A stretch of DNA of 64,000 bases from Aricia agestis (Eukaryota > Arthropoda > Insecta > Lepidoptera > Lycaenidae): NCBI RefSeq assembly GCF_905147365.1, contig NC_056420.1:2552001-2616000 (forward strand). The letters are read 5' to 3'. Below are positions 31,577 through 43,146 of the stretch, in pieces (the stretch's first letter is position 1; the number at the start of each line of letters is the position of its first letter). The notes below the pieces were generated by a model. It did no database searches, was not told the DNA's origin, and was given only the letters and a program-made list of their open reading frames with translations. The position numbers and the translations under genes were made by a program.

Positions 31577-32095
31577 AGATTTTGTCTCATTACCTACTCT
31601 ACTGTCTCTCTCGACTAGTTGAGAATATTGTGTACCTTCTCATATTTTCCATTCAACCTCTATATTCTCGATCCCTTTCGTATATTATTCTCATTTAGAT
31701 TTTGTCACATTACACACCTAGTACCGGAATTTTTACCAAAGATTAGTTTATATTAGTATTATTCTCCAGAATCTTATGTACCTTCTCTTATTTTCCATTC
31801 AACCTCTATATTGTTATTCCTTTTTATAAAACCATTCTTATATTATATTTAGATTTTTTCACATACCTACCTGATACTGGAGTTTTCAGCCGTGATAATA
31901 TAATAATATTTAAGTATCTTGGCTAAAGCTATATTTATAAATTATAAATTAGTTATGCTCTGGACTTTAGGTTAAATCTACCTTCTTCCTTTTATATTCC
32001 ATCCAGCCGCTGTATTTTTAATCCTTTTCATAAAACCATTCTCATTTAGATTTTGTCCACCTAACACCGGAGTTTTTAGCCGAGAATCTTAATGC
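31577..32095. repeat. Degenerate long tandem repeat, 3 or more units of ~150-190 bp
   Basis: Recurring order of ATTTAGATTTTGTC, ACCGGA-TTTTTA, TACCTTCTC, TATTTTCCATTCAACC, TCTATATT and AATCC..TTCATAAAACCATT. Units begin near 31577, 31697, 31850 and 32049 and are strongly diverged. Confidence 0.6.
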
Positions 32096-32585
32096 TGTAT
32101 TTAATTAAAATCCAACGTAACTCGGCCAACTCGCGGCCTAAATGCAAGACTTTTGCCGTCATATTCATATACGTCGGTTAATCTTGGTAACCTATTTAAC
32201 TTGTGAATACTCGTCTAATCCTTTGATGGACTTTTTTTTTAATTACGAGATGCGAAATCTTACCTTGGGCCAGTTTTGTCTGCGTCATCTTTTGAGACTA
32301 CTGGATTGGAAAGTTTCGAGAAACACACGGTTTATAGTTTGAAGTACCGCCTTTTGTTTGGAAAGCTGTGTCGCCATCATCAGTATCAGAATTTTTATTT
32401 TACAAGTTGAGATACCTATTTAATGTATTTTATCTTCTTGGTGGAAATTCATGTTCAATTCAATAATTATACGCATATAATCTGGAATAAGTGCAAGAAA
32501 AGTGTATAATTATTGAATTTACAAGTTGCAGTAAAAGAAAGTTATAATATTACGTGTACAATCTATCTATACGTGTCCCCGTATT
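32096..32585. other. Unassigned AT-rich DNA
   Basis: TTCAATAATTATACGCATAT at 32459 and a related inverted TATAATTATTGAA at 32506 form a loose hairpin. No gene. Confidence 0.3.
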
Positions 32586-32843
32586 TCGCATTCGCTTGTA
32601 ATGTAACGTTACAGAGTCGAGCGAGGGAGGAAAACCGAGCATTACAATGCGCACCTTCTAATGATACAATGTGTAATATCTTTATATGACTTGTAACACC
32701 AATGCCATGACAGCGAAGTCAACTTGCTATGGAATGCTGAAAATCGAATCTATAATGCTCGTTGGTCAGTGAGGTAGTACCTTTTGTAATGTAATGCTCA
32801 AAGCTGAATCTATAATGTTACATTACACGCGAATGCTGAGGGA
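32586..32843. repeat. MITE-like element M15, TIR GCATTCGCnTGTAATGTAAC
   Basis: Left GCATTCGCTTGTAATGTAAC and right GTTACATTACACGCGAATGC are near inverse complements. Two internal AATCTATAATG words repeat. About 255 bp with no coding capacity. Confidence 0.6.
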
Positions 32844-32921
32844 GCACCTTAAAGCGAAGATAGTGGCACTGAAAAAGTTAATTTTGACTTCTATGTTTTA
32901 TGAGGCCCCATAAATTTCCAT

Positions 32922-33389
32922 CTATACTTATAAAACAAAGTCGCTTTTTTCCCTCATGTCCCTTTGTTCCCTTTAATCTTTAAAACTACGCAACGGATTT
33001 TGATGATTCTTTCAGTGCTAGATAGCCCATTTATCGAGAAAGGTTATAGGCTATATTTTATCACGCTAAGACTAATAAAAGCGAAGAAATAGAGGAAAAT
33101 GTGGAAGAAACGGGGAAAATTATTTGAAAGGGCTAACTTGAACGCGCTTATCTTAGGAAGTACTGGTCCTATTTGAAAAATTATTTCAGTGTTAGATAGC
33201 CCATTTATTGAGAAAGGCTATAGGCTATAGGCTCCGAATGTGGAAAAACGGGGGAAATTATTTGAAAGGGCTTATCTTGCGAACAAGTTTTTTTTTTTAG
33301 ACAGTGAAGGATCATAGGATATCGTTTTTTATATTTTTTTTAAGTGTCTATATATTTTATACCCATGCGACGCCCGGGCGGGTCGCTAG
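32922..33389 (+). mobile_element. Helitron family E, near complete non-autonomous copy
   Basis: Begins TCTATACTTATAAAACAAAG and ends with a CGCCCGGGCG hairpin, GGTCG and CTAG (33386-33389). The body repeats GGAAGTACTGGTCC and TTAGATAGCCCATTTAT. No Rep/helicase is encoded. Confidence 0.7.
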
Positions 33390-34046
33390 ATACAATAATT
33401 ATATTAAAAGTAACTCTTTCAGCTTTGCTGTATTTCACCTTATAATTTTAAGAGACCTTTTAATTTTAAAGTGTGTAGCAAAACATCCATCTGCACAATA
33501 TTATTAACAATAATTACTTACACTAGCGTACGCTACATTTTCTGTCGTTCACTATTTGCGTTATATTAATCGACTTTATTGTAGCCAAAATGGAGTATAA
33601 TATTTCTGTGTTTACATACAGGCAAAGAAGATAATTAATATTTAACAAGCTACAGTAAGGTTCCTAATGTAACCATATTTTGAGATTAAACTAATATTAT
33701 CTTAAAATATAAGTCATACTTCTAATATTATTTAGAATTACTAAGCGTACACCAAATCAAACCTAACACCAAGCAAATGCGATAATACAGCATCAAAATG
33801 ACATTATAACCTTGTTATGTATTACAGCTTAAATCTAATAAACTGTGTAATTACTAGGAACAATAGATCTGCGTATAAATGAAGCTAGTTTTGAGTAAAA
33901 TTTTGTGTTGCTGACGTTAATTGCATTTATAATTTGAAATATAACTTGGTAGTGCACGTTATAGCGAGTGGGCAGCGGAGCTGGAGTTAGCATCATTATT
34001 TATAATAACACGGCCATTTTAATGTTTGCACAAATATTTTAGTAGT
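33390..34046. other. Unassigned AT-rich DNA
   Basis: No recognised feature. Confidence 0.3.
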
Positions 34047-34110
34047 AGCTGGCCCGGCAAACGTTATTTTACCGCTTTGTATGGGGAGGAAAATTGGAAG
34101 TCTTCCTACT
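34047..34110 (-). mobile_element. Short fragment of Helitron family B 3' end
   Basis: AGCTGGCCCGGCAAACGTTA is the inverse complement of the family terminus TAACGTTTGCCGGGCCAGCT. The CTAG is altered (TAGTAGCT). Confidence 0.45.
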
Positions 34111-34442
34111 CCTTCTTTTTTCTTCTGATTAATTTCGTTGTAAGACCCAAGACAGTTTTTGCATGTCCTTCGGGCTGCCTGAGATCATATTAAAGGGTTT
34201 TCGTGGTTGCATACCGCTGTCGATCCTGGCGACACGAGATACAGGTAGTAAATGGTGTGGTGGGCCAACGCCCGATAATAAGAACGTTCTCTTAACGCAT
34301 GTGCTATTTTGTTTGTAAATAGTTGATATATTCTCAGATATACCCGATTAGGAGACAAAAATTCAACGACCATGTCATGTCTGCGAACTGATTAACAGGA
34401 TGGTCTCTTCGTTTATGGGGGCCTTTAAAATTACATCCAGAT

Positions 34443-34597
34443 GGCCTAGACAAGTGGCAAGCGATTATCGTAAACGCCAACGCCACAAAATGTATGGGAT
34501 TTGACAGTAGTATTTGCTAGCGAAGCGATGACTTATGTCAAATCGCATACATTTTGTTAGCGTTTACGATAATCGCTTGCCACTTGTCTACTTGGGC
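34443..34597. repeat. MITE M8, copy 1, ~155 bp
   Basis: Arms TAGACAAGTGGCAAGCGATT-ATCGTAAACGC and its inverse complement are nearly perfect, with inner AAAATGTATGGGATTTGACA / TGTCAAATCGCATACATTTT also paired. The whole element can fold into one long stem. Copy 2 is at 56513. Confidence 0.8.
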
Positions 34598-36960
34598 AGA
34601 TCAGTTAGAGGACGCATTGGCATAAACAACACTTAAAGGCTTTTGACAAGATTATTAGCGCCCGTCTGTTTCGACGCAGGCAATTCCAATGACCACTTCG
34701 AACAAGTACCGCCACTTCCCCCAAATTGTTTTCAGATTAGGTCGGGGTATCTGTTACGTAATGGCGCAATTATGGAAATGCCAGAAACCAATTTTAATTT
34801 AATTCAAATCTTACTTACCTGAGAAAGGTCCAGTTTGACCCACATTCGTCACCCGCGGTTCTTCCGCTATTTGAATATTTATTAAAGTCCTGTCACCCTT
34901 TGAACCTTTTTGATACTGTCACAAAGAACTCTGTAATTTCATTAAGTTTAACTTGTTACAAAAAGTTGAAACATAATTCGGTTATGAATTTCGGAATTAG
35001 AATTTGTAACAAGAAGGTGCAACTACGCTTTCATGTTTTCGTTCTACCTGTATAATAATATATAGAATATTTTTCATTGCAGAGTCATTTCTAAACTGAA
35101 TCAGAATTAATACAATGCAATCAAATCTTAACAAATAAAAATTTTATTTAGTATTTTTGGACTTTATAAAGCCCGCTTCTTTTCTGAAATTACCAAACCT
35201 TGAATTTTGACATAAATAGGATACTTCTATTTTCTAATGTATTTTTTTTTAATTGAAAAAAATCTAATTTATCAAAAAACAATTTCAAAAATCCATCTTT
35301 TACCAGGACAGCAGAAACTTAGAGCAGTAAATACTCAGGCGTGGTCCCATCGAGCAATCAATGATACAAATTAACACCGGAAAAACGATTACTTGGATTG
35401 GATGCAAGGAAATTGTTCAGTCGCGCTAGGAAATCGTAAACCAACGAGCGGAAGTATCGCTTATTGGGGCGTCAACAGCGTCTATATCTACCAGGGGGAT
35501 ATGAGATGGAGGAGCTTAATTTGTTTCACTTAGCGATTGGAAATACCAAGTTAGTTTCTGTTTCGTTTTGTCAGTATATTTTTTACTTTCTTGCCAATGA
35601 CATTTCAATCATTAAACCTTAAAGAGAGGAGATATCATTATATAGAAATCAGGGTTAACTTAAACTTTAACCTGAATGTTCGCAAGTAGGTGTGAGCAAG
35701 CCAAATACTAATCATGGGTAGATTAAAAAAACCAACTTCTTGAATTTTTGAAAGTATTTACTATATTTAATATTTAAATACTAACAAGGAACAAAGAAAC
35801 TTTTTTGTAATCAAATTAACGATAAAAAAGCTTGTAATTATTTAGCAAACGAATTGATAATTAACAACAAAATAAACATTTGAATTACGTTTGAAGTGTG
35901 TCCTATTTAAGTTTGAAAAGCTGCAATGTTGTTTATTTTCTTAAATAATGGGCTATTATGTACAACTCAATGTTAAGATAAACACAAATAAAAGCCCGAA
36001 ATACTTAAATTATTCAACGGCTCTCAATTGTAGGTCATTTTAAGAGCCTCCTACGCCTCATCGAACAAAAGCAGCGTAATGCTTCAGATCTGGTTTGACT
36101 GTTTTGAACTTTATCACTGCGCAGTAAGGTCGAAGATGGTACTGACCGTTCATCCCTACCACCGCTGCCACCAAATTCATTTGTTTTACGCGCGAGTTAC
36201 TGCTTCTAACCCTAGCGTTTTAATACTCATTGGTCAAATTATTGGGCGGTCACTTTTTACTGTGTTATACTTTGCTTATTACATACGAAGTGAATTTTTT
36301 GGTTTCGTAACCAACGAGGAAAATGACAGTAGACTTTTCGTCTGTCTATCACCAAATTGTCTCGGGTGAAGTGAGACATTACGGATTACTTTTGCCGCTT
36401 TAGTAAAGGTGATCGCACATTTAATAGCATGCACGCGCATTTTAGAATTCGTTGTATGAAATTATGTGAAACCTCGCACGTTCGTCCGCACCGTACGCGC
36501 TGCTTTCGTACACTACGCACCGCGTTCGACATGTACGTAGCTGAGCATATTATGCGATCAGCGAGGCCTGATTATTGTTTGACCATAAACGGACTTACGG
36601 TCTTACTACAAAATATTTAAACACCTGATGAACAGTTGATTAGAGAAAAATTCAGTACAAAATGGTCTCAAAACAACTGTTTAACAGATGTTAAATCTTT
36701 TGTAAGACCGTGAAGGTTTGATTCTAACGAGTCTCTTTAGTCTCTTTTAACTAACAGAGCAAACGGCCTACGTGTATAATTTTGTTGAACATTGTCAGGC
36801 CGCCCACGCGGTATATTTTTAGATTTAACTGGCAAACGCTTCACGCTGCAGTAGCTAACGTCAATATTGGTTTGTTTATTTGAAATATTTTTATGAAAAA
36901 TTTGTACACACCTTGTTTTGAAATACAAAAAATTGTAAGGTTTGTTGGCTATTATATATA
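34598..36960. other. Unassigned AT-rich DNA, the longest stretch without recognised repeats
   Basis: Open frames at 36079-36369 and 36429-36620 have no recognisable domain or conservation cue. The stretch could be intronic or intergenic host DNA. Confidence 0.3.
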
Positions 36961-37163
36961 CTAGCTAATTGACCGAGATTTGCTCGATATTCGATAAAAC
37001 ACGAATAAAATGACATTTTCTAAAAATGATTCCTAGCTAGATAGATTGGTCGCCCCCGAAACCCCCTATATACCTACTAAATTTCATTAAAATCGTTGGA
37101 GCCGATTCCGAGATTCCAATTATATATACTTATACAAGAATTGCTCGTTTATAGATATAAGAT
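36961..37163 (-). mobile_element. Helitron family A, copy 1 (minus)
   Basis: In the sense direction it begins TCTTATATCTATAAACGAGC and ends with a hairpin made from CGAGCAAATCTCGG (degraded), AATTAG and CTAG. CTAG is at 36961-36964. The best copy is at 59819-60025. Confidence 0.7.
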
Positions 37164-38214
37164 ACAAAAAAGTAAGTTAGTTAAATTATTTAGCAATTTT
37201 GTTTTTTTTATTATTATGTTATTATGATTGAAATTGATTTTCTATCGTATTCGCAGTTTTTTCAAGAGGAACAATTATATTTTTCTGCCTAATTAGCGTA
37301 TTTGTGAAAGCATATTATTTTGATCGTACACACAAAAAATTGCAGTTCATTTTTTCGCACCGTATACGTACGTACCTAAACAGAATATCGTATCCACGAT
37401 AAATCTGGAGTTGAATATTCACACCATATAAGGGTTTCTGTAATTACGTCCTCTAAATAAGCATTTGAATCACCTGTTTACATGTCATATTGTAACTTTA
37501 CAAGACATCTGTGAGGAATCCGCACTCAGTCCCTATACGTGTCACGGCACCTGTATTTAATAATTCAAAAGAAAAAAGTGTTACGTTCGTTAGTGAGTCA
37601 CGGCGAAGTGTTTTTACACTGAGGCGTGTTATTTATTAAATACTACGCAAGATAAAAAAGGATCTTGAAAAATCTTGTCCCAACAAATTGACGTTGATAT
37701 TTTACTACAATGATCTAATGTACGTGCGGTGGATCTCTGTTCACATGAACCAGAACAAGAAGTGATTTTATGACTGGACACCCCTTTACAGTGTCAACAT
37801 TATTTTATTTTTAATTTTAATTTTACATATTTTCTATGGGTACATTTATGCCTGAAATAAGGACCTTTTTTACTATTTTGGTAGACCGGATTATTCGTTA
37901 GTAACAAAATAAAAAGAAAAATATATTCGTAATGTCATGATTTGTGTGTATGTATTTGAGTAGATTGTATACATACTAATAATATGTGTATAAACTATAA
38001 ACGCGAACATGTCAATCAGTTGTATTTTTAAACCTTAATACTACTGAAATGGTATACACGAACTTTGGTATAGAGATAACATTATTTTAAAATTGTGTAA
38101 TATTGGTTTCTTTTAATATAAGTAATGTATAATACTAGAACTTCACACACCATGCAAATCATAGTAGAATGTAAGAACTAAATATACCTTACCACCTACA
38201 TGTACTATCAGAGA
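37164..38214. other. Unassigned AT-rich DNA
   Basis: No recognised feature. Confidence 0.3.
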
Positions 38215-38368
38215 AGTTGATTCCTATGCAAATCGGGGACCTAAGTAGTTTGGTTGCGCTACGTCAAACCCAGCTGACAGAGTGACAGATCACAATTAAC
38301 ATTGAATTGACATATTCGACTAAATAACGTTGGTCTGTCAATTGCATAGGAATCAACTTCCTCGATGG
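38215..38368 (-). mobile_element. MITE M2, intact 154-bp copy
   Basis: Between TA dinucleotides (38213-38214 and 38369-38370): CTATCAGAGAAGTTGATTCC to GGAATCAACTTCCTCGATGG. It gives the expected uninterrupted structure for the copy split by M1 at 13.2 kb. Confidence 0.8.
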
Positions 38369-38575
38369 TACATTGTAAAACTAAATTCTGTGAATAAAGA
38401 ATTTGAATTTGAATTTAAGCCCCGAAAAAGGACATTGGACAGTTTTTAATAGCGGTAATTTTATGTGCGAGAAACATGGCTACGAAATTTCCTAGCACTG
38501 TCTACGTTTTTTTGTTACGAAGCTGCGCACATGCTACGCGTCGTAGCTAGAATGCTACGATTAGTTAAGCTTCTT

Positions 38576-38975
38576 TTTAGGGTTCCGTACCCAAAGGGTA
38601 AAAATGGGACCCTATTACTAAGTCTTCGATGTCTGTCCGTCTGTCTGTCTGTGTGTCTCCAGGCCGTAACTCAAGAACCAATATAGCTAGATATCTGAAA
38701 TTTTCAAAACAAAATAAATTAAATATTTATGGGGGCTCCCATACAACAAACGTGATTTTTTTACTATTTTTTGCTCGATATCAACAACGGTAACACATAG
38801 GCACGAAATATTCACTACTCAGTTGTATTTGTACTTTAATAATTAAATAAAATTAATAATTATGGAGGGCTCCCATACAAAAAACACAATTTTCAGTCTA
38901 TATTTGCTCTATTGTGGTACGAAACCCTAGCTCGCTGTGGTGTGGTCTAACTCGCACTTGACTGATTTTTTTCAA
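38576..38975 (+). repeat. GGGTTCCGTACC interspersed repeat, copy 1
   Basis: Order: AGGGTTCCGTACCCAAAGGG, GGGACCCTATTACTAAG, TGTC repeats, CCGTAACTCAAGAACC, CTCCCATACAACAAACG, GGTACGAAACCCT and CTCGCACTTGACTGATTTTT. The GGGTTCCGTACC and GGTACGGAACCC blocks form an internal inverted pair. Common in lepidopteran genomes; class not settled from this sequence. Confidence 0.65.
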
Positions 38976-39620
38976 ATTTTTCTTAACGAATCGAACCAAA
39001 TCACGAATAAACCTGAGTTAATTTTTAATTAGATTAATACAATTAATATTTTTAAACATTTACTGTCACTGAATCCTATAAGATATTTCCTTCGGTCTTT
39101 AATTTCATAAATTTTAAATTGCTATAAATTAGAAGTGAAAAATCCTCTGTACGGAAGATATATCTCGGCATATTACTCAACAGTTGGCAGGGAACCAACA
39201 ATAACTCATTGTTACGTTGTCGGTATTATTGATCACCGAAATTTTGGATTTAAACACGACCACTTTATACTTATTTTAGGTGTGATTTTGTTGATAATCG
39301 AAAAATAACGATTTTAGAACATAGATGAAGGAATAAATAAATAAATAAAACCTTGTTGTGTCTAATTAAATACAAATTCAGATAGGAACACAAATATTAA
39401 TATAGCACCAAGGTTTACAAATCAAAGTGCGCAACCCCTACACTAAGAACACTTGTGTTATAGGGCTTGACTAAATTCTTAAGGGTACATACAAAATAAT
39501 ATTATCATAGAGAAAAGACAAATAGAATTTAAAAAAAAATAGTTTGTTATTATTTTTTTTAGCAATATTCCGAGAAATAAACTTACGAAGTTTATTTTAT
39601 TTATTTATTTAACTAAGACG
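38976..39620. other. Unassigned AT-rich DNA
   Basis: AATAAATAAATAAATAAAA near 39332 may be an old poly(A)-type end; no element resolved. Confidence 0.3.
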
Positions 39621-39624
39621 CGTC

Positions 39625-39672
<48 letters not shown>
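39625..39672. repeat. (TG)n microsatellite
   Basis: About 23 TG units. Confidence 0.95.
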
Positions 39673-39673
<1 letters not shown>

Positions 39674-39879
39674 ATGTTTTATTTTATTATTTCTAGCAGC
39701 TATGGAAATGTGATAATATTATGGCAGGAATTTTTTGAGAAGTCTAAATGTTACGTCTTGCGCTGCAATCTATGTATCTGTTAAATATAACTAAAATTGA
39801 TATTGTAATAGTTATAAAAATAATTTGATGCAAATAAACAAACCTTTTACTTTCTTCTTCTTATACCGTAGCACATACC

Positions 39880-39935
39880 TCAAATACTAACATTTTTTAC
39901 TCAAATACTAACATTTTTAAGATACTAACATTTTT
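39880..39935 (+). repeat. Short tandem repeat (TCAAATACTAACATTTTT)x3
   Basis: Three slightly variable units, the last shortened. Confidence 0.8.
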
Positions 39936-40176
39936 GTCTCATTTTTACATAATTCAATATCACAATCAACCCGGTGCCTTACATTTTTGCGCCGAGATCG
40001 CTAAAATAAACACTTATTAAAATGGCGGTAAAAATGCAAAGTTGCTGATGGGGATTCCATGTTGTGGGCTCCTGACCTATATTGTAAAATGGGGAGATAA
40101 TGTTACGTTATATTATTTTTATTGGCGTACTCGTAGTAATAATATCCTTATTTAGTGTACGATACTTTATTATAAA

Positions 40177-40316
40177 CTAGCTATTTGACCGAGCTTTGCT
40201 CGGTATTCGATGAAAATGACATTTTCTAAAAATGATTCCTAGCTAGATCGATTTATCGCCCCGAAACCCCCTATATACTAAATTTCATGAAAATCGTTGG
40301 AGCCGATTCCGAGATT

Positions 40317-40318
<2 letters not shown>
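40177..40318 (-). mobile_element. Helitron family A, copy 2 (minus), 5'-truncated
   Basis: CTAG 40177-40180 followed by CTATTTGACCGAGCTTTGCT-CGGT, which reads in sense as a perfect ACCGAG-CAAAG-CTCGGT hairpin 7 nt before CTAG. The 5' end merges into (AT)16 at 40319-40350. Confidence 0.72.

Positions 40319-40350
<32 letters not shown>
40319..40350. repeat. (AT)16 microsatellite
   Basis: Uninterrupted AT units between Helitron A and foldback M5. Confidence 0.9.
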
Positions 40351-40352
<2 letters not shown>

Positions 40353-40543
40353 GTGTGTATGTGTTCCTTGTAGAGAGTTCACTGTGAAAGTTGCAATGCT
40401 GAAAGACCACATTTTTTTTTCACTTTTGTATGGGCAAGCGCTCGAGCGTCACGAGTTTCCCCATACAAAAGTGAAAAAAAATGTTGGTCTTTCAGCGCTG
40501 CTACTTTCACAGTGAACTCTCTACAAGGAACACGTACGCACCC
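40351..40543. repeat. Foldback element M5, copy 2
   Basis: Arms of ~90 bp: GGGTGTGTATGTGTTCCTTG, TAGAGAGTTCACTGTGAAAG and CACTTTTGTATGGG, each with its inverse complement in the right half. The small central loop includes GCGCTCGAGCG. Overlapping frames on both strands are palindrome shadows. Confidence 0.8.
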
Positions 40544-40589
40544 TAAAGTATTATCACTTATTTTTGTTACACACTGTATATAAAATTCT

Positions 40590-40749
40590 CGTGTCATATA
40601 TCGCTCAATACGTGTCGTATTGAGCGACGGGATAGCGATGGGCGTTGCCATGGTAACATACATATTTACTTCACTTCAATAAAATAATATTATGGTCGAA
40701 ATACTTTATAATATTATAATGGCAAAGCAACGTTTGCCTGGACAGCTAG
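40590..40749 (+). mobile_element. Helitron family B derivative, copy 2
   Basis: CTCGTGTCATATA is followed by a perfect hairpin TCGCTCAATACG-TGT-CGTATTGAGCGA (40601-40627), then ATAGCGATGGGCGTTGCCAT and the family 3' end GCAACGTTTGCCTGGACAG plus CTAG (40746-40749). Confidence 0.62.
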
Positions 40750-41177
40750 TTTTTATGTAAATACGACACAAGTCTTCAAACATTACAAAGTAGTTTAGCT
40801 TAACCAACCGTTTACTGTGTTGTTAGACAGATCATTAAGCATGATTTAGAACTTCATTTCTGTTTTCCTCAATTATTTTGTGTAGTTACAAAGATTTGCA
40901 ATCAGTGTAACAGAGACCCTTTATAATATTCCTAAAACCTTTAATTTAAGAAGTAGTTTTTTGGTCCAGTACTCCGAAAATTTCGATAGTGCGATTCAGG
41001 CTTGTAGCATCAAACAGCTACAGTATTTTATAATAAAACTGGATGACACAGCGAACATTGTATAATTATATCAGAGTACATTTTATCCTTATATAAACCT
41101 TCCCTAGACTTCCACGAACATTTCAAGACAAAAATTAACCAAATCGGTTCAGCTTTTCTCGAGTTTTAACGAGACTT
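40750..41177. other. Unassigned AT-rich DNA
   Basis: No recognised feature. Confidence 0.3.
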
Positions 41178-41522
41178 ACGTGGGAGAGCCATGCTTCGGC
41201 ACGAATGGGCCGGCTCGACCGGATAAATAACACGTTCACACAGAAAACCGGCGTGAAACAGCGCTTGCGCTGTGTTTCGCCGAGTGAGTGAGTTTACCGG
41301 AGGCCCAATCCCCTAACCCCTACCCTATTCCCTTCCCTACCCTCAACTATTCCCTTCCCTTCCCTTCCCTACCCTCCCCTATTACCCTATTCCCTCTTAA
41401 AAGGCCGGCAACGCACTTGCAGCTCTTCTGATGCTGCGAGTGTCCATGGGCGACGGAAGTTGCTTTCCATCAGGTGACCCGTTTGCTCGTTTGCCCGCTT
41501 ATTTATTTAAAAAAAAAAAAAA
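41178..41522 (+). mobile_element. SINE-like element, copy S8, with 8-bp target duplication
   Basis: Full length. ACTTACGT occurs at 41174-41181 and again at 41522-41529 just after the A-run, consistent with target-primed insertion. The duplication overlaps the ACGT that starts other copies, so the exact 5' boundary is uncertain by a few bases. Confidence 0.78.
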
Positions 41523-41724
41523 CTTACGTAATTTAAAATCCATTTTTATTTAAATACGCATACGATGTTAGAAAATTGGTACAAAAATACCCGTAATTAC
41601 GAGCTTTTAAAAAGTTAGAGGTCCGAGCGATGTCACGGAGTCAAACTCGAATAAATCCTCGTTAACACGGGAATTGTGAAAGTTCGTTTGTTAATCGTAA
41701 TGTTTTTATGATTTACTCGATGAC

Positions 41725-42023
41725 GTGAGAAACTCCGTTGCTTCAAAATTCGTTTATCCGGGAACCGTACACTTTTCAAGCATAAAAGTATCCATTCAAC
41801 AAAATCGGTTCAGCGGTTTGGGCGTGAAGAGGTAACAGACAGCTTATGATTTAATAAAAATCTTAAATATATGTAAAGTATAAAAATATTAAATATATTT
41901 CCGTTGTCTGGTACCTGTAACACAAGTCCTTCAGGTACTTAGCACGGGGCCAGACTGACGTGGTGTGAAGCGTCCATAGACAGTCAGACAGACACACTTT
42001 CGCATTTATTATGTTAGTATGGT
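41725..42023 (-). mobile_element. Lep1-like Helitron, copy h (minus), split by a SINE fragment
   Basis: The 3' half (AACTCCGTTGCTTCAAAATTC to GCGTGAAGAGGTAACAGACAG) and the 5' end (CAGACAGACACACTTTCGCA) are separated by 41849-41978. The CTAG end is degraded. Confidence 0.65.
41849..41978 (+). mobile_element. Second tRNA-SINE family, 3' fragment
   Basis: Shares AAATCTTAAATATATGTA, TCTGGTACCTGTAACACAAG and CACGGGGCCAGACTGACGTG with 20845-21100. The tRNA-like head is missing. It is inserted in Lep1 copy h. Confidence 0.6.
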
Positions 42024-42776
42024 TTGTAGTAATCTTACCTAGTTTCACATGAAACATTGCCCTCTATCCCCGAGCTATCAGTTTGTGAAAAAAACACATT
42101 CGCTCATTTATTTACGAGTACCGCCTTTAAAGCTGCGCGCCTCGGGCCATTAGAAGGACGACGGTTGTCCCGCTTTGTCTTCAAGAAATGTCTGTTGCTG
42201 TCTCAACTCGCTCCAGTTAAGCTGGCGAAATTTATTTTCAGCGTTTTTCACGTAGTTTTTTTATTTAATATTATTTTTTTTTCATTGATATAATCTTTTT
42301 AGATAAAAAATCTAAACTTCTAAGCTCTACAAGTATTTAATTTCTTATAATAATACTAATTTCACCACCAAACCAAACAATAGTAAATGTTTCTAAGATC
42401 ACATTTTACTGGGTATCCAATTTCGATCAATTATTCTGACCCCGATTATAATGCAAGCTGAAAACAACTCTATCACTACCTATTATGGCGTAGTTTCGGT
42501 TAATTCTCTGAACTTGTTGCAGTACCATTGTAAATGGCGCTTAAGGTATAAATCCATCCTAGATAAGGGATTAAGTGTTGCCGCCGAGTAGTTATTTAAG
42601 TCGTGTCTTGTTTAACTGATACCTTAAATTAAGTTTAAAGCCCGTATAAACTATACTATTGTCTTATTGATACTATTAAAGTTCAAATTCTCATCCATTT
42701 TGATTTAGTATTAATTTGAAGCTGTTAAATAAATAACTTTGGTAAGTATTTGATTATTTTTACGGTTTGTAAATCT
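42024..42776. other. Unassigned AT-rich DNA
   Basis: The 78-codon frame at 42057-42293 has no recognisable domain. Confidence 0.3.
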
Positions 42777-42779
42777 TTA

Positions 42780-42938
42780 GGCTGCGATTCCACCAGAGAT
42801 ATGTTGCGAGGGATGTGTTTTTGAGAACCAATAGAATCGCATCATTGACGTGAGCTTGCCACGACATCGCTCAGCGCGGCGATGCTATTGGATCTTAAAA
42901 ACACATTCATCGCAACACATCTCCGTGGAAACGCAGCC
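42780..42938. repeat. MITE M10, 159 bp, TTA target duplication (Harbinger-like)
   Basis: Ends GGCTGCGATTCCACCAGAGA and CTCCGTGGAAACGCAGCC, with inner pairs GGGATGTGTTTTTGAGA and ACCAATAGAATCGCATC. Flanked by TTA on both sides (42777-42779, 42939-42941), the duplication length of PIF/Harbinger elements. Confidence 0.75.
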
Positions 42939-42947
42939 TTAGGCTCG

Positions 42948-43110
42948 TTTTACGTGTCCGCCCGAACGCCTGACTATACCGCGAAATCACAAGCAATATG
43001 TAAAAGACAGCGCGACCGCGCCGCTATTTGAATAAATCGTTACATTCTTAGGTTGTTTGTGATCTCGCGGTGTAGCGGCCAAGCCGCTCGTTCGCGCGGA
43101 CTCATATAAA
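42948..43110. repeat. MITE-like element M11
   Basis: CGTGTCCGCCCGAACGCCTG and CCGCTCGTTCGCGCGGACTC are loosely inverted, with an inner CCGCGAAATCACAA / TTGTGATCTCGCGG pair. It abuts M10. Confidence 0.5.
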
Positions 43111-43146
43111 TTATAAGTCAAGCCTAATAATTTTCATTATATTTTG

